From contig NZ_FOOR01000026.1 of NCBI RefSeq assembly GCF_900113255.1, positions 1 to 32,272 of the forward strand: DNA of 32,272 nt. Reading direction: 5' to 3'. Position numbers and translations under genes: made by a program. The notes beneath the pieces were generated by a model. That model was not told the origin of the DNA, ran no database searches, and saw only the letters and a list, made by a program, of their open reading frames with translations. Shown here one piece after another: positions 22,603 through 29,842 of the stretch (positions are counted from its first letter, which is position 1; every line of letters starts with the position of its first letter). Source of the DNA: Novosphingobium sp. CF614 (GTDB taxonomy: Bacteria; Pseudomonadota; Alphaproteobacteria; Sphingomonadales; Sphingomonadaceae).

Positions 22603-23079
22603 TCAATCCCGCGCGGCCAGGATGACGTGCGAGGCCTTGAAGCTGGCCAGAATCTCGCGTCCCGGCTGAAGCCCGAGTTCGCGCGCGCTGTGCATGGTTA
22701 CGATCGACGACAGTTCGCGGCTGCCGCCGATGTCGAGGACCACCTCGCACTCGACGTCGCCATCGATGCATTCAATCACGCGGCCGCCGATCAGGTTGCG
22801 GGCCGAGAGACGGAGGCCGGGCACGTCGTCGAGCAGCGTGATGAAGCTGCCCTTGATCAGCGCCACGGCGTGTCCGCCGGGTTCCAGCCCCAGCGAAGCC
22901 ACGCTTGAATTGCTCACCAACGCGTCGATGACGATAGTGTCGTTGACGAGCAGGCCGATCTCCGCATTGACGGGACCGTGGACGATAGCCGTCACAATCC
23001 CGTCGAGCATGTTGCGCGAACTGGTACGCAGTAGCCTACCGTGCGGCGGGTTCAATCGGGCAAGGCTCGCCACGGTCAT
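22603..23079 (-). CDS. double-Mop-domain protein (ModG-like molybdate storage)
   Basis: Protein of 158 residues with two Mop domains in tandem: the first from about residue 15 (LRTSSRNMLDGIVTAI), the second from about residue 88 (LSARNLIGGRVIECIDGDVECEVVLDIGG). This is the arrangement of Azotobacter ModG, which binds molybdate. ATG 23079 overlaps the glutaredoxin stop (ATGA); the ATG at MLDGI would cut into the first domain. It is the last gene of the nifB operon. Besides storage, a role as a regulator fragment (ModE-like without DNA-binding domain) is possible. Confidence 0.85.
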   Translation of the reverse strand: MTVASLARLNPPHGRLLRTSSRNMLDGIVTAIVHGPVNAEIGLLVNDTIVIDALVSNSSVASLGLEPGGHAVALIKGSFITLLDDVPGLRLSARNLIGGRVIECIDGDVECEVVLDIGGSRELSSIVTMHSARELGLQPGREILASFKASHVILAARD

Positions 23080-23384
23080 GCCTGCTCGAAAAGCGCCTGC
23101 AATTCGCCGCTGCCGTACATTTCGCGCACAATGTCCGAACCACCGATGAATTCGCCCTTCACATAGACCTGCGGCAGGGTCGGCCAGTCGGAATATTCCT
23201 TGATGCCTTCCCGCAGGAACGGATCCTCGAGCACATCGACACCCACATAGGGACGGCCCAGGGCATCGAGCACCTTCACCACGCCGGCGGAAAAACCGCA
23301 TTGAGGCGCCGCGGGAACGCCCTTCATGAACACGACGATCTCGTTTTCTGTGACAAGCTTGCGAATGCGGTCGGACGTGGCCAC
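23076..23384 (-). CDS. grxD: monothiol glutaredoxin, CGFS type
   Basis: Glutaredoxin of the GrxD/Grx4 class, which carries [2Fe-2S] clusters together with BolA proteins. The 102-residue protein has the active-site motif C29-GFS and the glutathione contact regions WPTLPQVYVKGEFIGGSDI. The start is set at GTG 23384 because AGGAG is seven bases before it; the TTG at 23390 is only one base away from the AGGAG. It lies two bases behind bolA and overlaps the double-Mop gene. The location points to Fe-S delivery or repair for nitrogen-fixation proteins. Confidence 0.93.
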   Translation of the reverse strand: MATSDRIRKLVTENEIVVFMKGVPAAPQCGFSAGVVKVLDALGRPYVGVDVLEDPFLREGIKEYSDWPTLPQVYVKGEFIGGSDIVREMYGSGELQALFEQA

Positions 23385-23386
23385 GG

Positions 23387-23632
23387 TCAATCTCCTGAGG
23401 TTTCTGGAACAAAAGTCTGCAGCGCGAGCGCGTGCAGTTCGCCGCCCATGTCCGTGCCGATCGCGGCATAGATCATTTTGTGCTGCTGGATACGACTCTT
23501 GCCGGCGAAGGCGGTGGAAGTGACGCGAGCGGCCCAGTGATCGCCGTCACCGGCCATGTCGACCATCAGGACTTTGGCATCGGGAAAGGCGGCGGTGATC
23601 CGCGCCTCGATTTCGGCGGCATCCATGGGCAT
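23387..23632 (-). CDS. bolA: BolA-family protein
   Basis: Partner of CGFS glutaredoxins in [2Fe-2S] transfer. The 81-residue protein has the BolA core: IEARITAAFPDAKVLMVDMAGDGDHW, then the conserved IQQHKMIYAAIG, and the ending GGELHALALQTFVPE. AGGAG lies nine bases before ATG 23632. It is directly followed by grxD and preceded by a [2Fe-2S] ferredoxin gene, so three Fe-S trafficking or redox genes stand together. Confidence 0.93.
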   Translation of the reverse strand: MPMDAAEIEARITAAFPDAKVLMVDMAGDGDHWAARVTSTAFAGKSRIQQHKMIYAAIGTDMGGELHALALQTFVPETSGD

Positions 23633-23645
23633 GGCGGATTTCTCC

Positions 23646-23945
23646 TCAGACGAACGAGAGAACTTCGACCGTCACGTCCTCAGTGCCCAGGATCGTAACA
23701 CGGCAGGGCAAGCGCGACTTCGAACCAACTCCGACGATCGTATCGAGTATCTCATTTTCCTCGCGGGTCGTTTTCGAAAGGCCCTTGCGGCCTTCCAGCA
23801 CGAACAGATGGCACTGGCCGCAGGCCGCCCCGCCGTCGCACTTGTGGCCGACCCGGGCTCCGCTGGCGAGCATGGCGGCAAGCAGGTTGTCGCCTTCCTC
23901 GACTGCCATGACAGTGGCGGAGGGCATGATCGTAAGCGTCGTCAT
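23646..23945 (-). CDS. plant-type [2Fe-2S] ferredoxin
   Basis: Electron carrier of 99 residues with the ligands C36, C42, C45 and C81 in the pattern C-X5-C-X2-C...C (HKCDGGAACGQC, LPCRV). The spacing between the first two cysteines is that of the adrenodoxin/isc-type and nif-associated group. AGGA lies about ten bases before the ATG. It follows the DegT-like gene by 19 bases and precedes bolA. The partner is unknown; nitrogenase or the neighbouring proteins are candidates. Confidence 0.92.
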   Translation of the reverse strand: MTTLTIMPSATVMAVEEGDNLLAAMLASGARVGHKCDGGAACGQCHLFVLEGRKGLSKTTREENEILDTIVGVGSKSRLPCRVTILGTEDVTVEVLSFV

Positions 23946-23964
23946 CTTTGGGTCATCCTGTCTT

Positions 23965-25143
23965 TCAGTAAATGGCGGCCCCAGCGCCGGAATTGATCGA
24001 GGCGTCCTTCAGGCGCGCGACCATGAAAGCGACCTGCTCCGGCGTGAGGTGAGCGTGAAACGGCATGGCGATGGCGCGGTCGGCGACCTTTTCGGTGACG
24101 AACAGGTCGCCCTTCTTCCAGCCGCGGTCGCGGTAAGCGCGTTGCAGATGCAGCGGGCTGGAATAGGCGTGAGCCTCGATCGCCTCGGTGCACAGATCCT
24201 CCAGTATCGCATCGCGCGAAGATCTGGTGAAGCGCGTGCCGAGGTGGACGATGTAAAGGAACCAGTGCACCTCCTCGGCATCGGGCGAAACGTAGGGGGG
24301 CTTGATGCCTTCGAAGCTCTGCATGAAGCCGTCGTACATCTGCTGCACCCCGCGCCGCCGCTCCAGCAGCACGTCGATGCGCGAGAGCTGCGAAAGGGCA
24401 AGCGCGGCGGCCATTTCCCCCATGGACGCGCCAAACGGGGCATCGACGCTCGCGGAAACCGAATTGCGCTCGGCCAGCGAGCGCGAACGCAGGCGGCGCA
24501 CGGCCATGGCCAGGGTCATGTCGTCGGTAACGATCATTCCCCCTTCACCACAGCAGATGACGCCGGGCTGACCAAAATCGAACAGGCTCACAGCGCCGAA
24601 GCTGCCGACCATGCCGGCCTTGTGGCGCGAACCGATCGCCTCGCTCGAATCCTCGACAAGGAACAGGCCATGGGCATCGGCCAATGCCCGCAGCGCCGGC
24701 CAGTCGGCGGGATGCCCCGCGGTGTTGCCAGCGATGATCGCGCGGGTGCGCTCGGTCAATTTCGCCGCGACCTTGTCAGGCGCCAGACAGCCGGACCAGT
24801 AGTCGATATCGGCGAAGACAGGGGTCGCCCCGCTGCGCAGCACGGCATGGCCAAGTTCGTGAAAGCCGTGCGCCGAAAGGATCACCTCGTCGCCCGGCCC
24901 AATGCCTTTGGCGGTCAACGCGATGAGAAGACCGATCGCGGCATTGGACACCGCGAGTGCCCGCGCGCGCCCGGTATACGCAGCAAAGGCCCGCTCCAGC
25001 CGTTCGACCATCCGGCCTTCGCCCAGCCGGTCGCCGCGCAACACCGCCTCGACCGCTTCGATATCCTCCAATGTCAGATCGGGATCACAGAGGGTGATCT
25101 GCACCGGCGCTCCGGTTTCGATCGAGATCACTTCCGCGTTCAT
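23965..25143 (-). CDS. DegT/DnrJ/EryC1-type aminotransferase homologue lacking the PLP lysine
   Basis: Fold-type I protein of 392 residues of the sugar-aminotransferase (DegT) family. It keeps the N-terminal DLTLEDIEAVEAVLRGDRL, the cofactor aspartate D165 (LVEDSSEAIGSR), and the loop GEGGMIVTDD (199-208). The residue five before that loop, which is the Schiff-base lysine in active members (pattern K-x-x-x-T-G-E-G-G), is G194 in QPGVICCGEGG. It is therefore unlikely to be a normal transaminase. GGGAGG stands before ATG 25143, which overlaps the upstream gene (ATGA). It is embedded in the nifB operon; a sugar-modification role is not supported by neighbours, and its job is unknown. Confidence 0.85.
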   Translation of the reverse strand: MNAEVISIETGAPVQITLCDPDLTLEDIEAVEAVLRGDRLGEGRMVERLERAFAAYTGRARALAVSNAAIGLLIALTAKGIGPGDEVILSAHGFHELGHAVLRSGATPVFADIDYWSGCLAPDKVAAKLTERTRAIIAGNTAGHPADWPALRALADAHGLFLVEDSSEAIGSRHKAGMVGSFGAVSLFDFGQPGVICCGEGGMIVTDDMTLAMAVRRLRSRSLAERNSVSASVDAPFGASMGEMAAALALSQLSRIDVLLERRRGVQQMYDGFMQSFEGIKPPYVSPDAEEVHWFLYIVHLGTRFTRSSRDAILEDLCTEAIEAHAYSSPLHLQRAYRDRGWKKGDLFVTEKVADRAIAMPFHAHLTPEQVAFMVARLKDASINSGAGAAIY

Positions 25144-25406
25144 GCCGCCTCCCTCGATGCAATCAGGATCGCGTTCGCTTCGACCGGATCGCTGGTAACG
25201 CGGATGCAATGCGTACTGGCGTCCAGCAGATGAAGATCGCAGCTCTCGATCGCCGCGTAAGGCTCCTCCAGCACGTCGGCGGCATCGCAGCGGCGGGTGG
25301 AGAGATGTGGAAAGAGGCGCGAGACCCCATAGGCCAGGGCCTCCGCGCCCTGCCCTTGCAGCGCCCGCACCAGCGCATCGAGGCGCACGAGTTCCTCGCC
25401 GGTCAT
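25140..25406 (-). CDS. small unrecognised nif-cluster protein, 88 aa
   Basis: Hypothetical protein of 88 residues, without cysteine clusters (only two cysteines, C40 and C56), membrane segment or signal. It has an N-terminal helix (EELVRLDALVRALQGQG) and a C-terminal beta-like half with HLLDASTHCIRVTSDP. Similar short genes occur next to the DUF3024-like gene in other nif clusters, perhaps the family called DUF6129, but I cannot confirm that. The ATG at 25406 overlaps the previous stop and its own stop overlaps the DegT-like start, so it is tightly coupled. Confidence 0.8.
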   Translation of the reverse strand: MTGEELVRLDALVRALQGQGAEALAYGVSRLFPHLSTRRCDAADVLEEPYAAIESCDLHLLDASTHCIRVTSDPVEANAILIASREAA

Positions 25407-25774
25407 TGCCAGAACACCTTTTGCGGATCGCCGTTAAGGCGCATCAACAGTTCGCCAAGGCGCGCATAGCGGCTGTCCTCGATCCAGCAGTCCGCCTTGT
25501 GGTCCTTGCGCAGCAGTGTCCATTGCCGCTGCCGCTCATTCCAGTCGAGCCAGGCTACATCGATCTCGCCACCTCCGGGATCGATATTGCGCGAACAGCA
25601 GGGGCTGCGAACCAGATAACCGCTCTCGACCGGCGAAACCGTGGGATGGACATAGCGGTAGCGTTCGCGCTGCTCGATTGCGCGAATCACGCGCATCGCA
25701 TCCATCTCATTGGGATGGCGCGCCGTGCTGGCTGCAGCCATCCGCCTGTGCCTGGTCGCTGTTCCGACCGACAT
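25403..25774 (-). CDS. DUF3024-like nif-cluster protein
   Basis: Protein of 123 residues that resembles a small family seen in many nif clusters (probably DUF3024); function unknown. The conserved part starts about residue 24 with DAMRVIRAIEQRERYRYVHP. It contains the motif SPCCSRNIDPGGGEIDVAWLDW with a Cys-Cys pair, and ends LNGDPQKVFWQ. ATG 25774 has GGAGG nine bases upstream and overlaps the preceding stop (TGATG). The vicinal cysteines and basic helix could bind a metal or nucleic acid; this is not shown. Confidence 0.85.
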   Translation of the reverse strand: MSVGTATRHRRMAAASTARHPNEMDAMRVIRAIEQRERYRYVHPTVSPVESGYLVRSPCCSRNIDPGGGEIDVAWLDWNERQRQWTLLRKDHKADCWIEDSRYARLGELLMRLNGDPQKVFWQ

Positions 25775-26040
25775 CAGCCCTGACCTCCGGCTGGCCGTGC
25801 CAGCTCTTCCTCGAAGCAGCCGACAACAACGGGACCGGTCACTTCGCAGGCAAACTCGACGAGATAGACAGGCGTGTTGCTGTCGGTGTGGTGGCCGACG
25901 TTAACCACTTCGCCCACCGTCCCCGCCGCCACCAGCAGCGCCTCGGGCGCCACCTGAGGATGACTGCCATCGTTGACAATATCGGCGGTGGCCAGGACAC
26001 GTTCGCCCCAGCCATAGGCGGGCGTGCGAATGTCCATCAT
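25774..26040 (-). CDS. nifZ: second NifZ-like protein
   Basis: Protein of 88 residues with the SH3-like NifZ fold: GWGERVLATADIVNDGSHP, AAGTVGEVVNVG, and PVYLVEFACEVTGPVVVGCFEEEL. NifZ acts as a chaperone in P-cluster maturation of the MoFe protein. This copy is shorter and more diverged than the preceding one and may have a separate task. ATG 26040 overlaps the stop of the first nifZ (ATGATG, either ATG possible). Tandem nifZ-type genes are known from some diazotrophs. Confidence 0.85.
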   Translation of the reverse strand: MMDIRTPAYGWGERVLATADIVNDGSHPQVAPEALLVAAGTVGEVVNVGHHTDSNTPVYLVEFACEVTGPVVVGCFEEELARPAGGQG

Positions 26041-26363
26041 GACGCTGCCCTCGCCTGCAGGGCGCTGGGCAATTCATCGTTTTCCTCGTCGATCCAGACC
26101 GGAACGAGCTCACGCCGCTTCATGCCGACACGGTTGCCGCTTTCGAGGAATTCGACGCCGTAGATGTAGAACTGCTGCAGGAAGGTTCCGATCGAAACGA
26201 CGACCCCCTCCTCGCCCTTCTTTACCAGCAAGTCGCCGATTTCCTTGCCGGCATATGTCCCGTCGTTGCGCACCAGGCGCTTGGCCCGCACGCGTTCGCC
26301 GTAGCGGAAGGCGGGGGGGCCGTTGAGCTCGACGACTTCGCTGTCACGAACGATGTTACTCAT
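26037..26363 (-). CDS. nifZ: NifZ, MoFe-protein maturation factor
   Basis: Small protein of 108 residues needed for formation of the second P-cluster in NifDK in Azotobacter. The sequence has the NifZ pattern FRYGERVRAKRLVRNDGTYAG, then KKGEEGVVVSIGTFLQQFYIYGVEF, and RVGMKRRELVPV. ATG 26363 has GGAGG six bases before. The gene start lies within the last codons of the TPR-like gene (8-base overlap). It is followed directly by the second NifZ-type gene. Confidence 0.94.
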   Translation of the reverse strand: MSNIVRDSEVVELNGPPAFRYGERVRAKRLVRNDGTYAGKEIGDLLVKKGEEGVVVSIGTFLQQFYIYGVEFLESGNRVGMKRRELVPVWIDEENDELPSALQARAAS

Positions 26364-26901
26364 CGATGTCCTCCATCCGATCGAGGACATCGATCAGCAC
26401 CTGGGCGCCGATCCGGTCACGCCGATCGAGTTCGAGCAGCTTTTCCGCCGCTTCCCGCCCCTGATCGAGCTTGCCCAGCCGCATCGAGAGGTAGGCGTAA
26501 CCCTTGAGGCTGAAGAGGAAGAAGCGCGGCAACAACGCTTCCCATTCGCCGAAGGCGGCATCCTCGGGCTGCACCCGGCGCCAGTCTTCGCCCAGCACAT
26601 TGAGCCGCATCGCCTTCTCGACGCAGACCCGCGCCACATCGAGGGCTTCGAGGAGGCGGCCTTTGTAGAAATAGAAGCGGTAGAGCGCGATCAGCACTGC
26701 GGCATGATCGGGTGCGATGCTCTCCGCCGCGAACAGGTGCGTCTCGGCGACGTCGGTCAGGTGATAGCGTTCGGCTGCCCGGTCGAGGTGCTGGCGGGCC
26801 TCCGCGGGAAGCCCGCCGCCCAGCAGCGGGCTGGAGAGTATCGAACGCTCGACCGCGTCCGATGCCCCGCCGAAACCCTCGAAGAGCAGCCGATCGCTCA
26901 T
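26356..26901 (-). CDS. nif-associated TPR-like helical protein
   Basis: Helical protein of 181 residues, probably with tetratricopeptide-like repeats: AERYHLTDVAETHLFAAESI, APDHAAVLIALYRFYFYKGR, FSLKGYAYLSMRLGKLDQGR. Such repeats bind other proteins. Related genes stand next to nifB and nifZ in several diazotrophs, but no function is established. ATG 26901 has GAGGGG upstream; the very long frame before it is shadow of nifB. It lies 11 bases after a ferredoxin gene. Confidence 0.85.
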   Translation of the reverse strand: MSDRLLFEGFGGASDAVERSILSSPLLGGGLPAEARQHLDRAAERYHLTDVAETHLFAAESIAPDHAAVLIALYRFYFYKGRLLEALDVARVCVEKAMRLNVLGEDWRRVQPEDAAFGEWEALLPRFFLFSLKGYAYLSMRLGKLDQGREAAEKLLELDRRDRIGAQVLIDVLDRMEDIDE

Positions 26902-26912
26902 CTCAGCCCCCC

Positions 26913-27131
26913 TCAAGCCTGATACCGGGGGTAGACCGCATCGACCACGCAGGTATCGTCCACCGGACAGATGGCGACACACTGCGGGGTATCGAAGTGG
27001 CCGATGCACTCGGTGCACTTGGCGGGATCGATGACGAAAGTGCCCTTCGCCTCGGATATCGCCAGGTTCGGGCAGAGCGCCTCGCAGGCGGTGCAGTTGG
27101 TGCACTGGCTGGCGACGATCTTGTAGGCCAT
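26913..27131 (-). CDS. fdxN: FdxN-type 2[4Fe-4S] ferredoxin behind nifB
   Basis: Bacterial-type ferredoxin of 72 residues. The first cluster set is C10-C13-C16-C20, the second C39-C42-C51-C55 with the longer spacing (C-X2-C-X8-C-X3-C) typical of FdxN; C61 is extra. FdxN in this position is thought to give electrons for NifB catalysis and possibly for nitrogenase. It starts five bases after nifB. A close paralogue lies at 30944-31138, with an almost identical N terminus (MAYKIxASQCT). Confidence 0.94.
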   Translation of the reverse strand: MAYKIVASQCTNCTACEALCPNLAISEAKGTFVIDPAKCTECIGHFDTPQCVAICPVDDTCVVDAVYPRYQA

Positions 27132-27136
27132 GGCCG

Positions 27137-28699
27137 TCAGCTCGCCTGGCTGAGCAGCGCACCCTGGCGGATGGCTGCGTCGCCGCGTTCGGTGTGAACG
27201 ATCTCGCCCGCCTCGACCTTGGCAAGATAGCCCTTGAACCAGGCCAGCGCCGACTGCTCGATGAACTCGTGCGCGTAGGCATCGATCGGCTCGATCCCGG
27301 CGGCGGTGAGGTCCGCCTTGGGGCAGCCACCAATCTTGGCGACGAACACCGCGTGGCAATCATTGATCGCCTTGATGACGGTATCGAGCGCGTCCTCCTC
27401 GCCGTAGCCGCCCTTGCAGTAGAGATCGACGCGGCGGTGGCCGACGAACTTGGCGCCCTTGGCGGACAGTTCGTAGATCTGGAACTCCTTGGCGTGGCCG
27501 AAGTGTTCGTTGATGATCCCGTGGCCCTTGGTGGCGACGGCGACGAGTATCTTCATGTCGCCGGCCGCATCGAGGCCGTCGAGTTCACTCTTCTTCGCCT
27601 CGACCTTGGCCTGGCGTTCGGCCTCGACCGCCTGCTGATAGGCCTTGCGACCCTCGGCGTCGTAGTTGACTTCCATCGCCATGATCTTGTCGGTGGTGAA
27701 CTCGGCCGAACGGTCCTCACCCAAGAGGCCGACCGCGTCGGCGCGGCACTGGCGGCAGTGGCGCATCATGTTCATGTCGCCTTCGCACTCGTCCTGCAAG
27801 GCCTTCAACTCCTGCGCGGTCGGGCCGCGCTGGCCGTTGAGGCCGAACACGGTGCCGTGCTCGGGCGCGGAGATCAGCGGCATGATGTTGTGCAGGAAGG
27901 CGCCGCGCGATTTCACCGCCTTGTTCACTTCGACAAGATGCTTGTCGTTGATGCCGGGGATCATCACCGAGTTGATCTTGGCCAGGATGCCGCGTTCGGT
28001 AAGCATCTCCAGGCCAAGAAGCTGGCGCTCGGTCAGGATCTTGGCAGCCTCGTAGCCCTGCAGCCGCTTGTTCTCCCAGAAAATCCAGGGATAGATGTGC
28101 TGGCCGACTTCCGGGTCTACCATGTTGATGGTAATGGTAACGTGATCGACCTTGTATTTGGCAATCTCGTCCACCCAGTCGGGCAGGGCCAGGCCGTTGG
28201 TCGAAAGGCACAGCTTGATGTCGGGCGCGACTTCGCTAATCAGGCGGAACGTCTCGAACGTTTTGCCCGGATTGGCGAGCGGATCACCAGGGCCGGCAAT
28301 GCCGAGCACCGTCATCTGCGGAATGGTCGAAGCGACCGCGAGCACCTTCTTCGAAGCTTGCTCGGGCGTCAGGCGTTCGGAAACGACGCCGGGGCGGCTC
28401 TCGTTGGCGCAATCATACTTGCGGTTGCAGTAGTTACACTGGATGTTGCAGGCGGGCGCCACGGCCACGTGCATGCGGGCGTAGTGATGATGCGCTTCTT
28501 CCGAATAACAGGGATGGTTCTTCACCTTCTCCCAGATCTCTTCGGGCATGTCGGCCGGGCCGGCGCTGGATCCGCAAGAGGCCTTCCCGCTGCCGCCTTC
28601 GGTGCCGCAGCCTTTGTGTTCAGCCAACTTCTGCATGACGTCGGCGATGTCGACAGCGGGTTCGCTGGAATAGGTATCCGGGATAAGGGCTTCGGTCAT
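27137..28699 (-). CDS. nifB: NifB, radical SAM FeMo-cofactor core synthase
   Basis: Makes NifB-co, the Fe8S9C precursor of FeMo-cofactor. The 520-residue protein has the radical SAM triad C84-X3-C88-X2-C91 (ACNIQCNYC), further cysteines (C30, C42, C64, C97; C315 and C318 in HCRQC), and GIAGPGDPLANP. From about residue 382 it carries a NifX-like cofactor-binding domain (MKILVAVATKGHGIINEHFGH). ATG 28699 is preceded by GGGGAG; the longer frame covers the promoter. It is first in a twelve-gene operon with its own sigma-54 promoter and a NifA site. Confidence 0.98.
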   Translation of the reverse strand: MTEALIPDTYSSEPAVDIADVMQKLAEHKGCGTEGGSGKASCGSSAGPADMPEEIWEKVKNHPCYSEEAHHHYARMHVAVAPACNIQCNYCNRKYDCANESRPGVVSERLTPEQASKKVLAVASTIPQMTVLGIAGPGDPLANPGKTFETFRLISEVAPDIKLCLSTNGLALPDWVDEIAKYKVDHVTITINMVDPEVGQHIYPWIFWENKRLQGYEAAKILTERQLLGLEMLTERGILAKINSVMIPGINDKHLVEVNKAVKSRGAFLHNIMPLISAPEHGTVFGLNGQRGPTAQELKALQDECEGDMNMMRHCRQCRADAVGLLGEDRSAEFTTDKIMAMEVNYDAEGRKAYQQAVEAERQAKVEAKKSELDGLDAAGDMKILVAVATKGHGIINEHFGHAKEFQIYELSAKGAKFVGHRRVDLYCKGGYGEEDALDTVIKAINDCHAVFVAKIGGCPKADLTAAGIEPIDAYAHEFIEQSALAWFKGYLAKVEAGEIVHTERGDAAIRQGALLSQAS

Positions 28700-28766
28700 G
28701 GAAACTCCCCGATTTGTCGCTCGGTGGCGGGGGCTGCCGCCGGCTTCGTGACTATGCATGCTGCTT

Positions 28767-28783
28767 CGCAAACACCGTGCCAA
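28767..28783 (-). promoter_or_regulatory. sigma-54 promoter of the nifB operon
   Basis: Minus strand TTGGCACGGTGTTTGCG: GG (28781-28780) and GC (28769-28768) are ten bases apart, and TTGGCACG and TTGC are both intact. Its first eleven bases are the same as in the iscA-nifU promoter. The predicted start is near 28757, 58 bases before nifB. Confidence 0.92.
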
Positions 28784-28823
28784 ACCCGGAAATCGCGGAA
28801 TTCCGAACCTTTCATGCCGCATC

Positions 28824-28840
28824 GCAACAACAGTTGTCGC
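28824..28840. repeat. near-palindrome between nifB promoter and NifA site
   Basis: GCAACAAC-A-GTTGTCGC: 8-base arms with one mismatch around a central A. It lies between the -24 element and the NifA site, where IHF or another regulator often binds, but it does not match the IHF consensus. It may be an operator for an unknown regulator. Confidence 0.4.
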
Positions 28841-28865
28841 AAATGGCCCGTGCGAATTGTACCAA

Positions 28866-28881
28866 TGTCGTGACTGCGACA
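28866..28881. promoter_or_regulatory. NifA upstream activator site of nifB
   Basis: TGT-CGTGACTGCG-ACA, an exact match with centre about 116 bases upstream of the predicted nifB transcription start. No other gene is divergent here. Confidence 0.8.
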
Positions 28882-28914
28882 TGTCGGACGCCCGCGCTCA
28901 CCGTTGTCGGCCCC

Positions 28915-28953
28915 TGAAAAAAGCGCCGCCTCCCGCTGGAAAGGAGACGGCGC
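28915..28953 (-). terminator. intrinsic terminator behind the SIR2-like gene
   Basis: On the minus strand GCGCCGTCTCC (28953-28943) pairs with GGAGGCGGCGC (28933-28923), an 11-bp stem with one T-G pair and a nine-base loop, followed by TTTTTTC. It lies 44 bases after the stop of the SIR2-like gene and separates that operon from the nifB control region. Confidence 0.92.
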
Positions 28954-28996
28954 AGGGTCCACTCCGGTCTGAAGGCCGGTCCCGGTGAGGAGTGGG

Positions 28997-29839
28997 TCAG
29001 GCCATCAGGCGCTCAAGCGCGGTGGCCAGCGGCAGGTCGATTATGCGGATGTCCTGCTCTTCAAGAAAGCGGCGCTCATTGCGGGTCAGCGCCGCCAGGT
29101 CGACGACGGCATAGTGCCGGTCGGACGAACGTTTCATCACCTGACGCGCATAAATGCGCAGCAGCTGATCGTGAAAATGGCAGCCGAGGAACACGAAGCT
29201 CATCCCGGTGCGGCGGCGGCGCACCTCTTCTGGGATCGGCGTCTGGATATCGATCTCGGTCAGCACTTCGACATAGTCGGCATCCGAAATCAGGAAATTC
29301 GCATCTGGAGCGATTCCGCCATGCGGCGTGTAGAGCAAGGTCTTCGCCGCCCCGGCAGCGCCCTCCTTGAGGGAATCGCCGGCGGCGTCATAGAAGCGGA
29401 ACCACCGGTCCTCGCCGATCCCCGCCCGGGTGATGCCCTGAACTTCGGCCCAGTCGCTGCGCTGGCCGAGGGCGGCGCGCATTTCGCCCGCGTACCAAGT
29501 ATCGACGATCAGCGGCGCGGGTAACCCAGCAAGCCAGGCATGAAACGGCGATGGCGACACCGCGGCAGCGAACGCCTCCTTCATCCACAGCGTCACCGTG
29601 TCGCGGAACCGGTAGCTCTCGATATACTGCGCGGCCGCCCATGGATTTCCCTGTGCACGCCTGGGCAATGTCGTCTTCGTCGCGAAGAAGGCCGCCAGAT
29701 CCTCCGGCGTCATCGGCGCTTCCTGCCGGCCCAGCGCAGATATGCCGGGCCCCAGATAAGGCACGGTCATCCCGGCCTTCAGGCCGGCCATCACTTCGTC
29801 CAGCAGGACCAGCGGATTTTCCAGAAGCGTCTCTCCCAC
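28997..29839 (-). CDS. SIR2-like (NAD-binding fold) protein
   Basis: Protein of 280 residues related to the SIR2-like family found in some nif clusters. The start of the fold is visible as VPYLGPGISALG (a variant of the sirtuin GAGIS motif). The end shows a Rossmann-like pattern with VFLGCHFHDQLLRIYARQV and HYAVVDLAALTRNE, resembling the SIR2_2 group. True sirtuin zinc cysteines are not seen. Translation starts at GTG 29839 with GGAGG eight bases upstream, one base behind the nifT stop. It may use or sense NAD; a part in post-translational control or defence is inference. Confidence 0.8.
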   Translation of the reverse strand: MGETLLENPLVLLDEVMAGLKAGMTVPYLGPGISALGRQEAPMTPEDLAAFFATKTTLPRRAQGNPWAAAQYIESYRFRDTVTLWMKEAFAAAVSPSPFHAWLAGLPAPLIVDTWYAGEMRAALGQRSDWAEVQGITRAGIGEDRWFRFYDAAGDSLKEGAAGAAKTLLYTPHGGIAPDANFLISDADYVEVLTEIDIQTPIPEEVRRRRTGMSFVFLGCHFHDQLLRIYARQVMKRSSDRHYAVVDLAALTRNERRFLEEQDIRIIDLPLATALERLMA

Positions 29840-29842
29840 CGG

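Noticed and set aside
27194..28873. Plus-strand open frame of 559 codons opposite nifB
   Set aside because: Spans nifB and its promoter in antisense; composition rich in Arg/His/Asp as in other shadows.
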